From Phycisphaerales bacterium (lineage in GTDB: Bacteria > Planctomycetota > Phycisphaerae > Tepidisphaerales > Tepidisphaeraceae): 5,750 bases of DNA. The notes beneath the pieces are model-generated. The model worked only from the letters and a program-made list of their open reading frames with translations, was not told where the DNA came from and searched no databases. Every line of letters begins with the position of its first letter. The stretch's first letter is position 1. This document shows positions 1-4,970 of the stretch, piece after piece. Made by a program: the position numbers and the translations under genes. The DNA lies in NCBI GenBank assembly GCA_028288905.1, contig JAQGHJ010000128.1, positions 1 to 5,750 on the forward strand, read 5' to 3'.

Positions 1-441
1 TCGGTCGGCCGCAAGCCGATGATCGTGGTGACGTTCGCGACCAGCGGCGTCCTGTTGGCGGTCACCGGGTTCCTGTTCCAGCGCGGGCTGCTGACGTCGA
101 CGACGCAGTCGGTCGCGTGGTCGGTCACGTTCTTCGTCGCCTCGTGCGCCGCCAGCGCGGCGTACCTGACGGTCAGCGAGATCTTCCCGCTGGAGCTGCG
201 GGCGGTGGCGATCAGCTTGTTCTACGCCGCCGGCACCCTGGTCGGGGGCGTCGCGGCCCCGGCCGTGTTCGGCGCGCTGATCCAGTCCGGCTCGCGGACG
301 CAGCTGCTGTACGGCTACCTTGTGGCCACGGCCCTGATGCTCGGCGCGGCGGTCGCGGAGGCGATGTGGGGCGTCAAGGCGGAGCGGCGGTCGCTGGAGG
401 ACATCGCCACCCCGCTGTCGAGCCGCGCCCGCGGCGGGTGA
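1..441 (+). CDS. MFS transporter, sugar-porter type, C-terminal part
   Basis: This is the C-terminal part of a major facilitator superfamily permease in the inner membrane; the gene is cut by the left edge and is open from base 1. About 146 residues are present, holding four hydrophobic segments that should be the last four (TM9-12) of a 12-helix carrier. The first codons read VGRKPM, the G-R-K/R signature of the cytoplasmic loop between TM8 and TM9. After the second helix comes SEIFPLELRA, the acidic-F-P-x-x-x-R-x signature typical of sugar-porter and related carriers. A short charged tail (KAERRSLEDIA) ends the protein, as usual. The substrate cannot be read from this fragment; sugars, organic acids and drugs are all possible. 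The family call is firm and the subfamily is inferred. The next gene on the same strand starts about 106 bases later, so co-transcription is not obvious. Confidence 0.9.
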   Translation, partial: SVGRKPMIVVTFATSGVLLAVTGFLFQRGLLTSTTQSVAWSVTFFVASCAASAAYLTVSEIFPLELRAVAISLFYAAGTLVGGVAAPAVFGALIQSGSRTQLLYGYLVATALMLGAAVAEAMWGVKAERRSLEDIATPLSSRARGG

Positions 442-511
442 CGCGGGGCGACATCCATGCCCCGCGATGGGCGGACGCGTTTACTTACCCCGCCTGAGGG
501 ATTCGGCAGGT

Positions 512-526
512 GGGCCGGTCCGGCCC
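512..526. repeat. 15-base palindrome in the MFS-M42 gap
   Basis: Two 7-base arms, GGGCCGG and CCGGCCC, are separated by a single T, giving a perfect palindrome in the 106-base gap between the transporter and the peptidase. As RNA it could form only a small hairpin of about 5 bp with a 5-base loop, and no T tract follows. It could be a weak end-of-transcript structure for the transporter or an operator ahead of the peptidase. In DNA this GC-rich it may also be chance. Confidence 0.3.
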
Positions 527-547
527 CCATTGGGTAGCCTCCGCGAG

Positions 548-1630
548 ATGGAACCAGCCAGCAAAGCCTTTCTGTACGACCTGCTCCGCACCCCGTCCCC
601 GACCGGGTGGGAGCAGCCGATCCAGCGGAAGATCCACGACCAGTTCAAGGGCGTCGCCCACGCGAGCGAACCGGACGTCCACGGCAACCTGATCCTGTCG
701 CTGAACCCCGGGGCCAAGCGGAACGTGATGCTGGCCGGGCACTGCGACCAGATCGGGTTCCTCGTCAAGTACATTTCCCCCGAGGGATACATCTACCTCG
801 ACGCGCTGGGCGGGACGGACTCCGGCGTGGTGCTCGGGGAGCACATGGTGATCCACACGAAGACCGGCCCGATCGAGGGGGTGATGGGCCGCAAGCCGCT
901 GCACCTCCAGATGGGTTCGGAGATGCAGCAGATCCCGACGAAGGACAAGATCTGGCTGGACGTTGGGGCGAAGGACGACAAGCAGGTGAAGGAGCGGGTG
1001 CAGATCGGGGACTACGTGACGTTCACGCTGCGGGTGGCGGAGTTGCAGGGCGACCTGATCGCCTCCCCCGGGCTGGACAACAAGGCCGGGCTGTTCGTGT
1101 GCCTCGAGGCCCTGCGTCGGTGCGCCAAAGACGGGTGCAAGATCGGGCTGCACGTGGCCAGCACGGTGCAGGAGGAGATCGGGTCGCGCGGGGCGTCGAC
1201 GGCCACGACCCGGCTATCCCCGGACGTCGGGATTGCAGTCGACGTGATCCCCGCTACCGACGACCCCGGGTACGACCTGCCGCCGCAGCAGTACGTGCCG
1301 TGCAAGCTGCGGCACGGGCCGACTATTTCAACGGGGCCGAACACGAACCCGGTGGTCGAGCACATGCTGCTCGAGGCGGCCCGGCGGCGGGACGTGCCGT
1401 TCCAGCCGGACCCGTCCGGCAAGACGGCGGCGAACGACGCCCGGGTGATCCAGGTGGCCGACTCTGGGATGGTGGCCACGGCGTCGGTCGGAATCCCGCA
1501 GCGGAACATGCACACCCAGGTCGAGATCGTGTCCCTGTCGGACCTGGACCACGCGGTCGAGCTACTCGTGGAGTTCGTCCGGTCCGTCAAGGACGACACC
1601 GACTTCCGCCCGTTCTACTTCAAGGGGTAA
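548..1630 (+). CDS. M42-family metallopeptidase (glutamyl aminopeptidase / endoglucanase-like)
   Basis: A cytoplasmic di-metal aminopeptidase of the M42 (tetrahedral, TET-like) family, which trims N-terminal residues from peptides. The 360-residue length from the ATG at 548 fits the usual 340-365. The full ligand set is visible, numbered from that ATG: His65 and Asp67 in AGHCDQIGF, bridging Asp177 in GLDNKAG, the Glu209-Glu210 pair in TVQEEIGSRGA (general base and metal ligand), Asp232 in IAVDVIP, and His322 in PQRNMHTQVE. The segment between Asp67 and Asp177 is the expected inserted dimerisation domain. An ATG at 467 would add 27 residues that look nothing like the family, so I start at MEPASKAFLYDLL, where the usual N-terminal helix begins. 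No Shine-Dalgarno precedes it; TAGCCT lies 7 bases upstream of the ATG and could be a -10 box for a leaderless message (weak). HCDQIG replaces the commoner HMDEIG and marks a subgroup. Family members are sometimes labelled cellulase or endoglucanase; peptidase is far more likely. Confidence 0.93.
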   Translation: MEPASKAFLYDLLRTPSPTGWEQPIQRKIHDQFKGVAHASEPDVHGNLILSLNPGAKRNVMLAGHCDQIGFLVKYISPEGYIYLDALGGTDSGVVLGEHMVIHTKTGPIEGVMGRKPLHLQMGSEMQQIPTKDKIWLDVGAKDDKQVKERVQIGDYVTFTLRVAELQGDLIASPGLDNKAGLFVCLEALRRCAKDGCKIGLHVASTVQEEIGSRGASTATTRLSPDVGIAVDVIPATDDPGYDLPPQQYVPCKLRHGPTISTGPNTNPVVEHMLLEAARRRDVPFQPDPSGKTAANDARVIQVADSGMVATASVGIPQRNMHTQVEIVSLSDLDHAVELLVEFVRSVKDDTDFRPFYFKG

Positions 1631-1664
1631 CGCGGGCGAAGCCGACCCGTCACGTCTGCCGGCG

Positions 1665-1682
1665 CGGTCGCTTCGGCGATCG
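1665..1682 (+). terminator. UUCG-tetraloop hairpin after the M42 gene
   Basis: A 7-bp stem (CGGTCGC with GCGATCG, one G-U pair) closes on a TTCG loop, an unusually stable RNA tetraloop, 34 bases after the peptidase stop. No T tract follows, so it is not a classical intrinsic terminator; it may protect the 3' end of the message or assist termination. A competing pairing exists between CTTCGG at 1671-1676 and CCGAAG at 1692-1697, so the region could fold in two exclusive ways. Confidence 0.4.
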
Positions 1683-1728
1683 GGCTCGGCACCGAAGGGT
1701 TTCACGTCCCCCGCAGTCCGAGGCCCCG

Positions 1729-2697
1729 ATGGCGACTTCCAAGGTCGGCTTCCACGCGTCCCACGAGCTGTACCCGCCGAGCGTGCTGCTGGAGCTCGCG
1801 CGGCGGGCCGAGCGGGCGGGGTTCGCGCACGGGATGTGCTCAGACCACTTCCACCCGTGGACCGAGCGCCAGGGCCAGAGCGGGTTCGCCTGGAGCTGGC
1901 TCGGGGCGGCGCTGCAGGCGACCGGCATGCCGTACGGGATGGTCTGCGCCCCGGGGCAGCGGTACCACCCGGCCATAATCGCCCAAGCGGCCGCCACGCT
2001 GGGGGAGATGTTCCCCGGGCGGGTGTGGGTGTCCGTCGGGACCGGGCAGGCGCTGAACGAGCACATCACCGGCGACCCGTGGCCACCCAAGCCCGAGCGG
2101 CAGGCCCGGCTGCGGGCGGCGGTGGAAGTGTTGCGGGCGTTATGGGCCGGCGAGACGGTCACCCGCCGTGACGGGCCGGTGCGGGTGGCGGAGGCGAAGC
2201 TGTACACCCGGCCGGCCGAGCCGCCGCCGGTGTTCGGAGCGGCCCTGACGGCGGAGACCGCCCGGTGGGTCGGCGGGTGGGCGGACGGGCTCATCACGGC
2301 CGCCAAGCCGCCGGCGGACCTTCGTCAAACGCTGGACGCGTTCCGGGAGGGCGGAGGGTCCGGGAAGCCGGTATTCGTCCAGGCCGCCGTGTCGTACGCC
2401 CCGACCGAGGCCGAAGCGGCCTCGGCCGCCCTCGCGAACTGGCCGGTCTGCGGGTGCCAGATCAGCGAGTTAGAGGACCTGCCCACTCCGCAGGCGTTCG
2501 CCCGGGCGTCCGCCGGCACGACGGCCGACGACGTGCGGGCCAAGCTCCGCGTCTCGGCTGACCTGCGCCAACACGCCGACTGGATCCGGCAGGACTTGGA
2601 GCTCGGCGTCACCCGCGTCTACCTGCACCACGTCGGCCCGGACATGCCGCGGTTCATAGGCGCTTTCGGCGAGCACGTACTGCCGGTCGTGGGTTGA
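1729..2697 (+). CDS. LLM-class flavin oxidoreductase, probable non-F420 (TIGR03885-like)
   Basis: A 322-residue cytoplasmic TIM-barrel oxidoreductase of the bacterial luciferase-like superfamily. It closely resembles F420-dependent glucose-6-phosphate dehydrogenase (Fgd), and from memory it best fits the group called probable non-F420 flavinoid oxidoreductase, found in bacteria that lack F420. SDHFHPW covers residues 38-44, so Asp39, His40 and Trp44 coincide with the Fgd positions that hold the catalytic histidine and tryptophan. Other landmarks are SWLGAALQAT (56-65), the phosphate-binding GTGQALNEHITG (104-115), ERQARLRAAVEVLRALW (123-139) and the ETARWVGGWADGLIT strand-helix (176-190). I expect Glu after GTG in Fgd-like proteins; here it is Gln107. 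The frame stays open far upstream through the peptidase gene, but only the sequence from ATG 1729 (MATSKVGFHASHE) resembles the family. No good Shine-Dalgarno is seen. It follows the peptidase gene by 98 bases. Substrate and cofactor (FMN or F420) are unknown. Confidence 0.88.
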   Translation: MATSKVGFHASHELYPPSVLLELARRAERAGFAHGMCSDHFHPWTERQGQSGFAWSWLGAALQATGMPYGMVCAPGQRYHPAIIAQAAATLGEMFPGRVWVSVGTGQALNEHITGDPWPPKPERQARLRAAVEVLRALWAGETVTRRDGPVRVAEAKLYTRPAEPPPVFGAALTAETARWVGGWADGLITAAKPPADLRQTLDAFREGGGSGKPVFVQAAVSYAPTEAEAASAALANWPVCGCQISELEDLPTPQAFARASAGTTADDVRAKLRVSADLRQHADWIRQDLELGVTRVYLHHVGPDMPRFIGAFGEHVLPVVG

Positions 2698-2706
2698 CCT
2701 CACCCC

Positions 2707-2723
2707 TTCCCGCGGTCCGGGAA
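2707..2723 (+). terminator. Hairpin just after the flavin oxidoreductase gene
   Basis: TTCCCG pairs with CGGGAA across a 5-base loop, a perfect 6-bp stem starting 10 bases after the stop codon. A T-rich patch (GAATATTTTG) comes only about 20 bases later, so it is a poor match to a classical intrinsic terminator, but its position fits transcript end formation. Confidence 0.35.
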
Positions 2724-2750
2724 CGCGTTAGGTCGAGCTTGTTGAATATT

Positions 2751-2852
2751 TTGCGTCGAACACCTCGCGGACTCCGGTGGCCCGCCTTGCTCTTGGCCAT
2801 CCTTTCCCTGAACCCACCCATCCTGCACACCGCTTGCAGCGATTCGACGCAA
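2751..2852. repeat. Perfect 10-bp inverted repeat with an 82-base spacer
   Basis: TTGCGTCGAA at 2751-2760 has its exact reverse complement, TTCGACGCAA, at 2843-2852. The pair sits in the gap ahead of the SPW-repeat gene. The left arm lies in the most AT-rich patch of this gap (TTGTTGAATATTTT). No target-site duplication flanks the arms (ATT on the left, CCC on the right) and there is no ORF of note between them, so this is not an obvious insertion sequence. It could be a pair of operator half sites, a long-range RNA stem in a leader, or the remains of a miniature element. Confidence 0.5.
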
Positions 2853-2934
2853 CCCGCACCGCCGGTGCCGCAGCGTGCGTTACCGGCGAGCGGTGGACGG
2901 TGCGCGGCGCCCCTCCGCGGCCCCTGCCTTCTAC

Positions 2935-2940
2935 GAGGTG
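2935..2940 (+). promoter_or_regulatory. Shine-Dalgarno of the SPW-repeat gene
   Basis: GAGGTG lies 5 bases before the ATG at 2946. It decides the start: the same frame is open back to 2694, but the internal ATG is the only candidate with a proper ribosome binding site, and conserved sequence begins there. Confidence 0.65.
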
Positions 2941-2945
2941 ACGAC

Positions 2946-3353
2946 ATGGCCTTGATCCCCACCCGCGTCCACGCGGTGTACGACTACGTGTCTGGCGCCG
3001 CCTTGATCGCGATCCCGCTGCTGGCCGCCGGGACCTACCGTGGCCCGGCCGTCTGGGTGCCGGTCGTGATCGGGGTGCTGGCGCTCGGGATGAGCCTGAT
3101 GACGCGGTACGAGCTCGGCGCGGTCCGCGTGCTGCCGATGCCCGCCCACCTCGGGATGGACATGCTGGCAGGGCTCCTGCTCGCCGCCTCGCCCTGGCTG
3201 TTCCGGTTCGCGGACGTGATCGCGTGGCCGCACGTGGTCGCGGGGCTGGCCGAGATCGGGCTTGCCGCGGTCACCGCCCGCACCCCGTCGTTGATCGGGA
3301 CGAACACCGGCGGGATGGCCGGCAGCGTACGGACCGTGCCCGACGTTCGTTGA
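2946..3353 (+). CDS. SPW-repeat membrane protein
   Basis: A 135-residue inner-membrane protein with four predicted helices (about residues 15-29, 35-52, 68-86 and 92-112) and a short polar C-terminal tail. It has the signature of the SPW-repeat family, a small domain whose function is unknown: SPW at 82-84 in LAASPWLFRFAD, followed by a second helix starting HVVAGLAEIGL. The protein is an internal duplication of a two-helix hairpin. VHAVYDYVSGAALIAIPLL (8-26) aligns without gaps with AHLGMDMLAGLLLAASPWL (67-85), sharing His, Asp, Gly, Leu, Ala, Pro and Leu at the same spacing; the first copy has IPL where the second has SPW. The start is ATG 2946 with GAGGTG five bases upstream. It stands alone, 248 bases after the oxidoreductase and convergent with the hydrolase remnant. 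The family identification rests on the motif and topology; no activity can be assigned. Confidence 0.8.
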   Translation: MALIPTRVHAVYDYVSGAALIAIPLLAAGTYRGPAVWVPVVIGVLALGMSLMTRYELGAVRVLPMPAHLGMDMLAGLLLAASPWLFRFADVIAWPHVVAGLAEIGLAAVTARTPSLIGTNTGGMAGSVRTVPDVR

Positions 3354-3356
3354 CCC

Positions 3357-3397
3357 GTCGCCGACGCCCGAAAGGGCACCCGGCCCTCGGTGGCGAC
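3357..3397. terminator. Two-part inverted repeat between convergent genes
   Basis: In the 86-base gap between the SPW gene and the opposing hydrolase, GTCGCC (3357-3362) pairs with GGCGAC (3392-3397). Inside it, GCCC (3366-3369) and GGGC (3374-3377) close a GAAA tetraloop. A further CCTCGG/CCGAGG pair (3385-3390 with 3419-3424) competes with the outer stem. No T tract is present on either strand. The position between converging genes is where a bidirectional terminator is expected. Confidence 0.4.
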
Positions 3398-3439
3398 CTA
3401 ACCGGTCGTGGCCGCCGGCCGAGGCAGCCACCGCAGGAT

Positions 3440-4193
3440 TCAACTCTGCACGATCCAGGGCAGGTCATCGGCCCACTCGTCTAGACCGTGACTCGCCCCG
3501 GCCCGCAGCAGCAGCTCCTTCGGCTGCCCAGCAGCCGCGTAGACGGCCCGCGAGCACGCGGGCGGCAGTACCTCGTCGGCCGTGCCGTGGCAAAGCAGGA
3601 GCGGGCACCGCGGCCCCAGCGCCGCGGCCGGGTCGGCCCCGTAGCCCTGGGTCGCCAGCGCCACGCACGCGCGGACCGCGAAGCACCCGGCGGCCGCCCG
3701 GATCGCCACCGCACCGCCAAACGAATGCCCGACCAGTGCGACCGCCATCGTGAAGAAGCCGCAGTCCGCCCGCCACGTCCTGCACCGACGCGTCCAAGTC
3801 GGCGGGCCGGCGGTAGCGGACGCGGAGCGACGCCACCCCGGCCAGCCGAAGCTGGCGGCACAGCCGCGGGTACAGGCTGCCGCCGATCGGCGAGTCCCAC
3901 CCGCCCTCCGCCCCGCCGACAAACAGGGCAGCCCGTGACGCGGGCCCCGCCGCGCCGGCTGAGTAGTAACGGTACGCCACGTCCCCGCCCGGTGTGGCGC
4001 GCACGATCGACTTGTACTCGTCGGCCGTCGGCCGATGCGTACGCCGTTCGCGGGGACTAGAAGGGATTGACCCGGCCGTCGCGCCCACCCCGGTCGCTTG
4101 TGGGTCCGCGAAGCACCCAGATCCCCCAACAGCTCTATTAGCTGCTTCTGCTTCATACACTTGCTTCACGAACCGTTGTCGCACCTCGGCCAT
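3440..4193 (-). pseudogene. Alpha/beta hydrolase (dienelactone-hydrolase-like), frameshifted
   Basis: A serine hydrolase of the alpha/beta fold split over two frames. In the frame starting at ATG 4193, recognisable sequence begins near DEYKSIVRATPGGDVAYRYY and runs through FVGGAEGGWDSPIGG (oxyanion-hole region), LYPRLCRQLRLAGVASLRVRY and DLDASVQDVAGGLRLLHD. The fold then continues one base over (+1) as VALVGHSFGG (nucleophile Ser at 3722-3724), VALATQGYGADPAAALGPRC, LLLCHGTADEVLPP (acid Asp) and AGASHGLDE (His). The switch lies at about 3731-3760; one extra base or two (or five, eight) missing bases would explain it. All three catalytic residues survive, but no single frame holds the whole fold. 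Neither frame meets a stop near the switch and I see no slippery motif, so mutation or sequence error is likelier than programmed frameshifting. The true start is uncertain: residues 1-56 from ATG 4193 do not look like the family, and a GTG at 4004 is another candidate. No Shine-Dalgarno is visible. The substrate is unknown. Confidence 0.75.
4031..4156 (-). other. Possible HicA-toxin-like fragment (weak)
   Basis: Reading from an ATG at 4156 on the minus strand, in a different frame from the hydrolase N-terminus, the peptide begins MKQKQLIELLGDLGA. This resembles the first helix of HicA mRNA interferases, which often start MK-x-x-x-L-I-x-L-L-x-x-x-G. About 20 residues later comes SLLVPANGVRI, comparable to the usual S-x-P-V-P-R-H-x-E-I strand. 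The catalytic histidine region is not convincing, the C-terminal half is absent, and no HicB partner is seen. The DNA here (about 4115-4200) is visibly lower in GC than the surroundings, which fits an acquired relic but could equally be upstream sequence of the hydrolase gene. This is pattern resemblance only. Confidence 0.18.
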
Positions 4194-4627
4194 TTAGACG
4201 GGCCCGCCGGGGACGCCGCGAACCGGTGCCGGTCGGTTTGCCTAAAAACGATTAAAGTGCTGGTCGGGCAGCGATCTTAGAACTTCTTCACGGCCGTTGG
4301 CCTGAACTACTGCGAACACCGGATCGGACCGCGCCCAATCCTGAGTGCCCCTCCGGGATCGGCGCGCCTAACGCCCCCAGATGGCGCCATCCGGACCGCT
4401 GGCGTCCTGTGTGTGGCGCGTCCTTGCCTGTGGCGGCAAGAAAGGCAGCGAGCCAAAGCCCGCCGGCCGAGTCGAACGGTCCGTGGCGCGGCCGGGGCCA
4501 GGCTGTTAGGCACACCCGTTGCTCGGCAACTTGATCCTCGCAGACGCTCGGGCCGGCGCCCGGCGGCGGGGCCGACGAACACCGACGGTCGCCCGCGCGG
4601 CGGCCGACAGCCATAGGACGGCATCCC
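4194..4627. other. 434-base stretch without a convincing gene
   Basis: Open frames cross this stretch on both strands, but none shows family features, a ribosome binding site or the strong GC third-position bias of the real genes. It contains an AT-rich patch at about 4238-4290 (TTTGCCTAAAAACGATTAAA and the following bases), a perfect 10-base palindrome ATGGCGCCAT at 4381-4390, a 6-bp hairpin CTTGCC/GGCAAG at 4423-4440, and a 5-bp hairpin GTTGC-TCG-GCAAC at 4518-4530. It lies upstream of both the minus-strand hydrolase and the plus-strand basic protein, so promoters for both should be here. I could not place a -35/-10 pair with confidence. Confidence 0.5.
4615..4618 (+). promoter_or_regulatory. 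Shine-Dalgarno of the small basic protein
   Basis: AGGA, within ATAGGACGG, lies 9 bases before the ATG at 4628. It is modest, but it supports that start. Confidence 0.45.
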
Positions 4628-4900
4628 ATGTCGAGCAACAGCAAGGGCGGCATGCACGGCGGCAAGGATCGCAAGCTCAAGGGCCGGAGCTCGATCACGA
4701 AGATCCTCGAGCCCAGCCCGACCCACCCGATCGTCCCGCAGATCCAAGTGCACGACGTCAACCGCGGGGTGACGGCGAACGGGAACATGAACAAGCACCG
4801 GGGCGACCGGCGGGACACGAACCCGCACTACACCGGCAACCGCAAGCACGCGTCCCGCGGGAACAACGCCCGCCGGGACGTCACGACCCGCGGCCGGTGA
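4628..4900 (+). CDS. Small, strongly basic protein of unknown function
   Basis: A 90-residue protein that I do not recognise. It has 19 Lys/Arg against 6 Asp/Glu, plus 6 His, and many Gly and Asn, so it should be highly positively charged and largely disordered. No cysteine, signal peptide or membrane segment is present. The only stretch with some hydrophobic pattern is about residues 21-50 (SSITKILEPSPTHPIVPQIQ, then VHDVNRGV). Both ends are Gly/Lys/Arg/Asn-rich, with RRD repeated at 61-63 and 82-84 and a terminal TTRGR. Nearly every third codon position is G or C, which supports real coding rather than a chance frame, and AGGA sits 9 bases upstream. The baeRF3 gene follows 70 bases later on the same strand. 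The charge suggests binding to RNA, DNA or the ribosome, but that is inference from composition only. Confidence 0.65.
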   Translation: MSSNSKGGMHGGKDRKLKGRSSITKILEPSPTHPIVPQIQVHDVNRGVTANGNMNKHRGDRRDTNPHYTGNRKHASRGNNARRDVTTRGR

Positions 4901-4910
4901 CCATAACCCG

Positions 4911-4948
4911 CGGCCGCCCGCGGCCGTAAGCGGCCGCCTACGGCCGCG
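4911..4948. repeat. CGGCCG units phased every 10 bases, forming a perfect stem
   Basis: CGGCCG occurs at 4911, 4921, 4931 and 4941, exactly 10 bases apart, with a further copy at 4891 inside the end of the preceding gene (20 bases earlier, the same phase). Within the block, CGCGGCCGTA (4919-4928) is the exact reverse complement of TACGGCCGCG (4939-4948), giving a 10-bp stem with a 10-base loop that itself contains CGGCCG. It lies between the basic-protein stop and the baeRF3 Shine-Dalgarno. It could be a terminator without a T tract, an attenuating hairpin, or a phased protein-binding site. Confidence 0.6.
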
Positions 4949-4961
4949 CCCACGCACGCTC

Positions 4962-4967
4962 GGAGGT
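4962..4967 (+). promoter_or_regulatory. Strong Shine-Dalgarno of the baeRF3 gene
   Basis: GGAGGT matches the anti-Shine-Dalgarno core fully and sits 3 bases before the ATG at 4971, which is slightly close. In-frame CTG 4977 and TTG 4980 would give longer spacing, but ATG is preferred. It is the best ribosome binding site in the window, and it begins only 14 bases after the CGGCCG stem. Confidence 0.75.
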
Positions 4968-4970
4968 GGT

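Noticed and set aside
467..547. Upstream ATG extending the M42 peptidase by 27 residues
   Set aside because: The extra residues (MGGRVYLPRLRD...) are unlike the family N-terminus and overlap the palindrome; the 360-residue form from 548 matches the usual length.
485..1153. Long minus-strand open frames opposite the M42 gene
   Set aside because: They are antisense shadows rich in Arg, His, Pro and Leu; the plus strand carries an unambiguous enzyme.
607..1728. Long open extension of the oxidoreductase frame back through the peptidase gene
   Set aside because: It is a shadow frame (Arg/Gly/Pro/Ala-rich) of the M42 gene, and family similarity begins only at 1729.
2694..2945. In-frame upstream extension of the SPW protein overlapping the oxidoreductase stop
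   Set aside because: It is open by chance for 84 codons; it has poor codon bias and no family match, and the Shine-Dalgarno at 2935 points to ATG 2946. A short overlapping peptide cannot be fully excluded.
3731..3760. Programmed +1 frameshift in the hydrolase
   Set aside because: There is no stop codon in the first frame at the site, no slippery run and no stimulatory structure; mutation or sequencing error is simpler.
3488..4060. Plus-strand open frame of 190 codons opposite the hydrolase
   Set aside because: It is Arg/Pro-rich shadow sequence with no motif, while the minus strand carries clear alpha/beta hydrolase motifs.
4040..4090. tRNA-like GGGTCAATCCC stretch on the minus strand
   Set aside because: No five-base T-arm stem and no other cloverleaf arms could be built around it.
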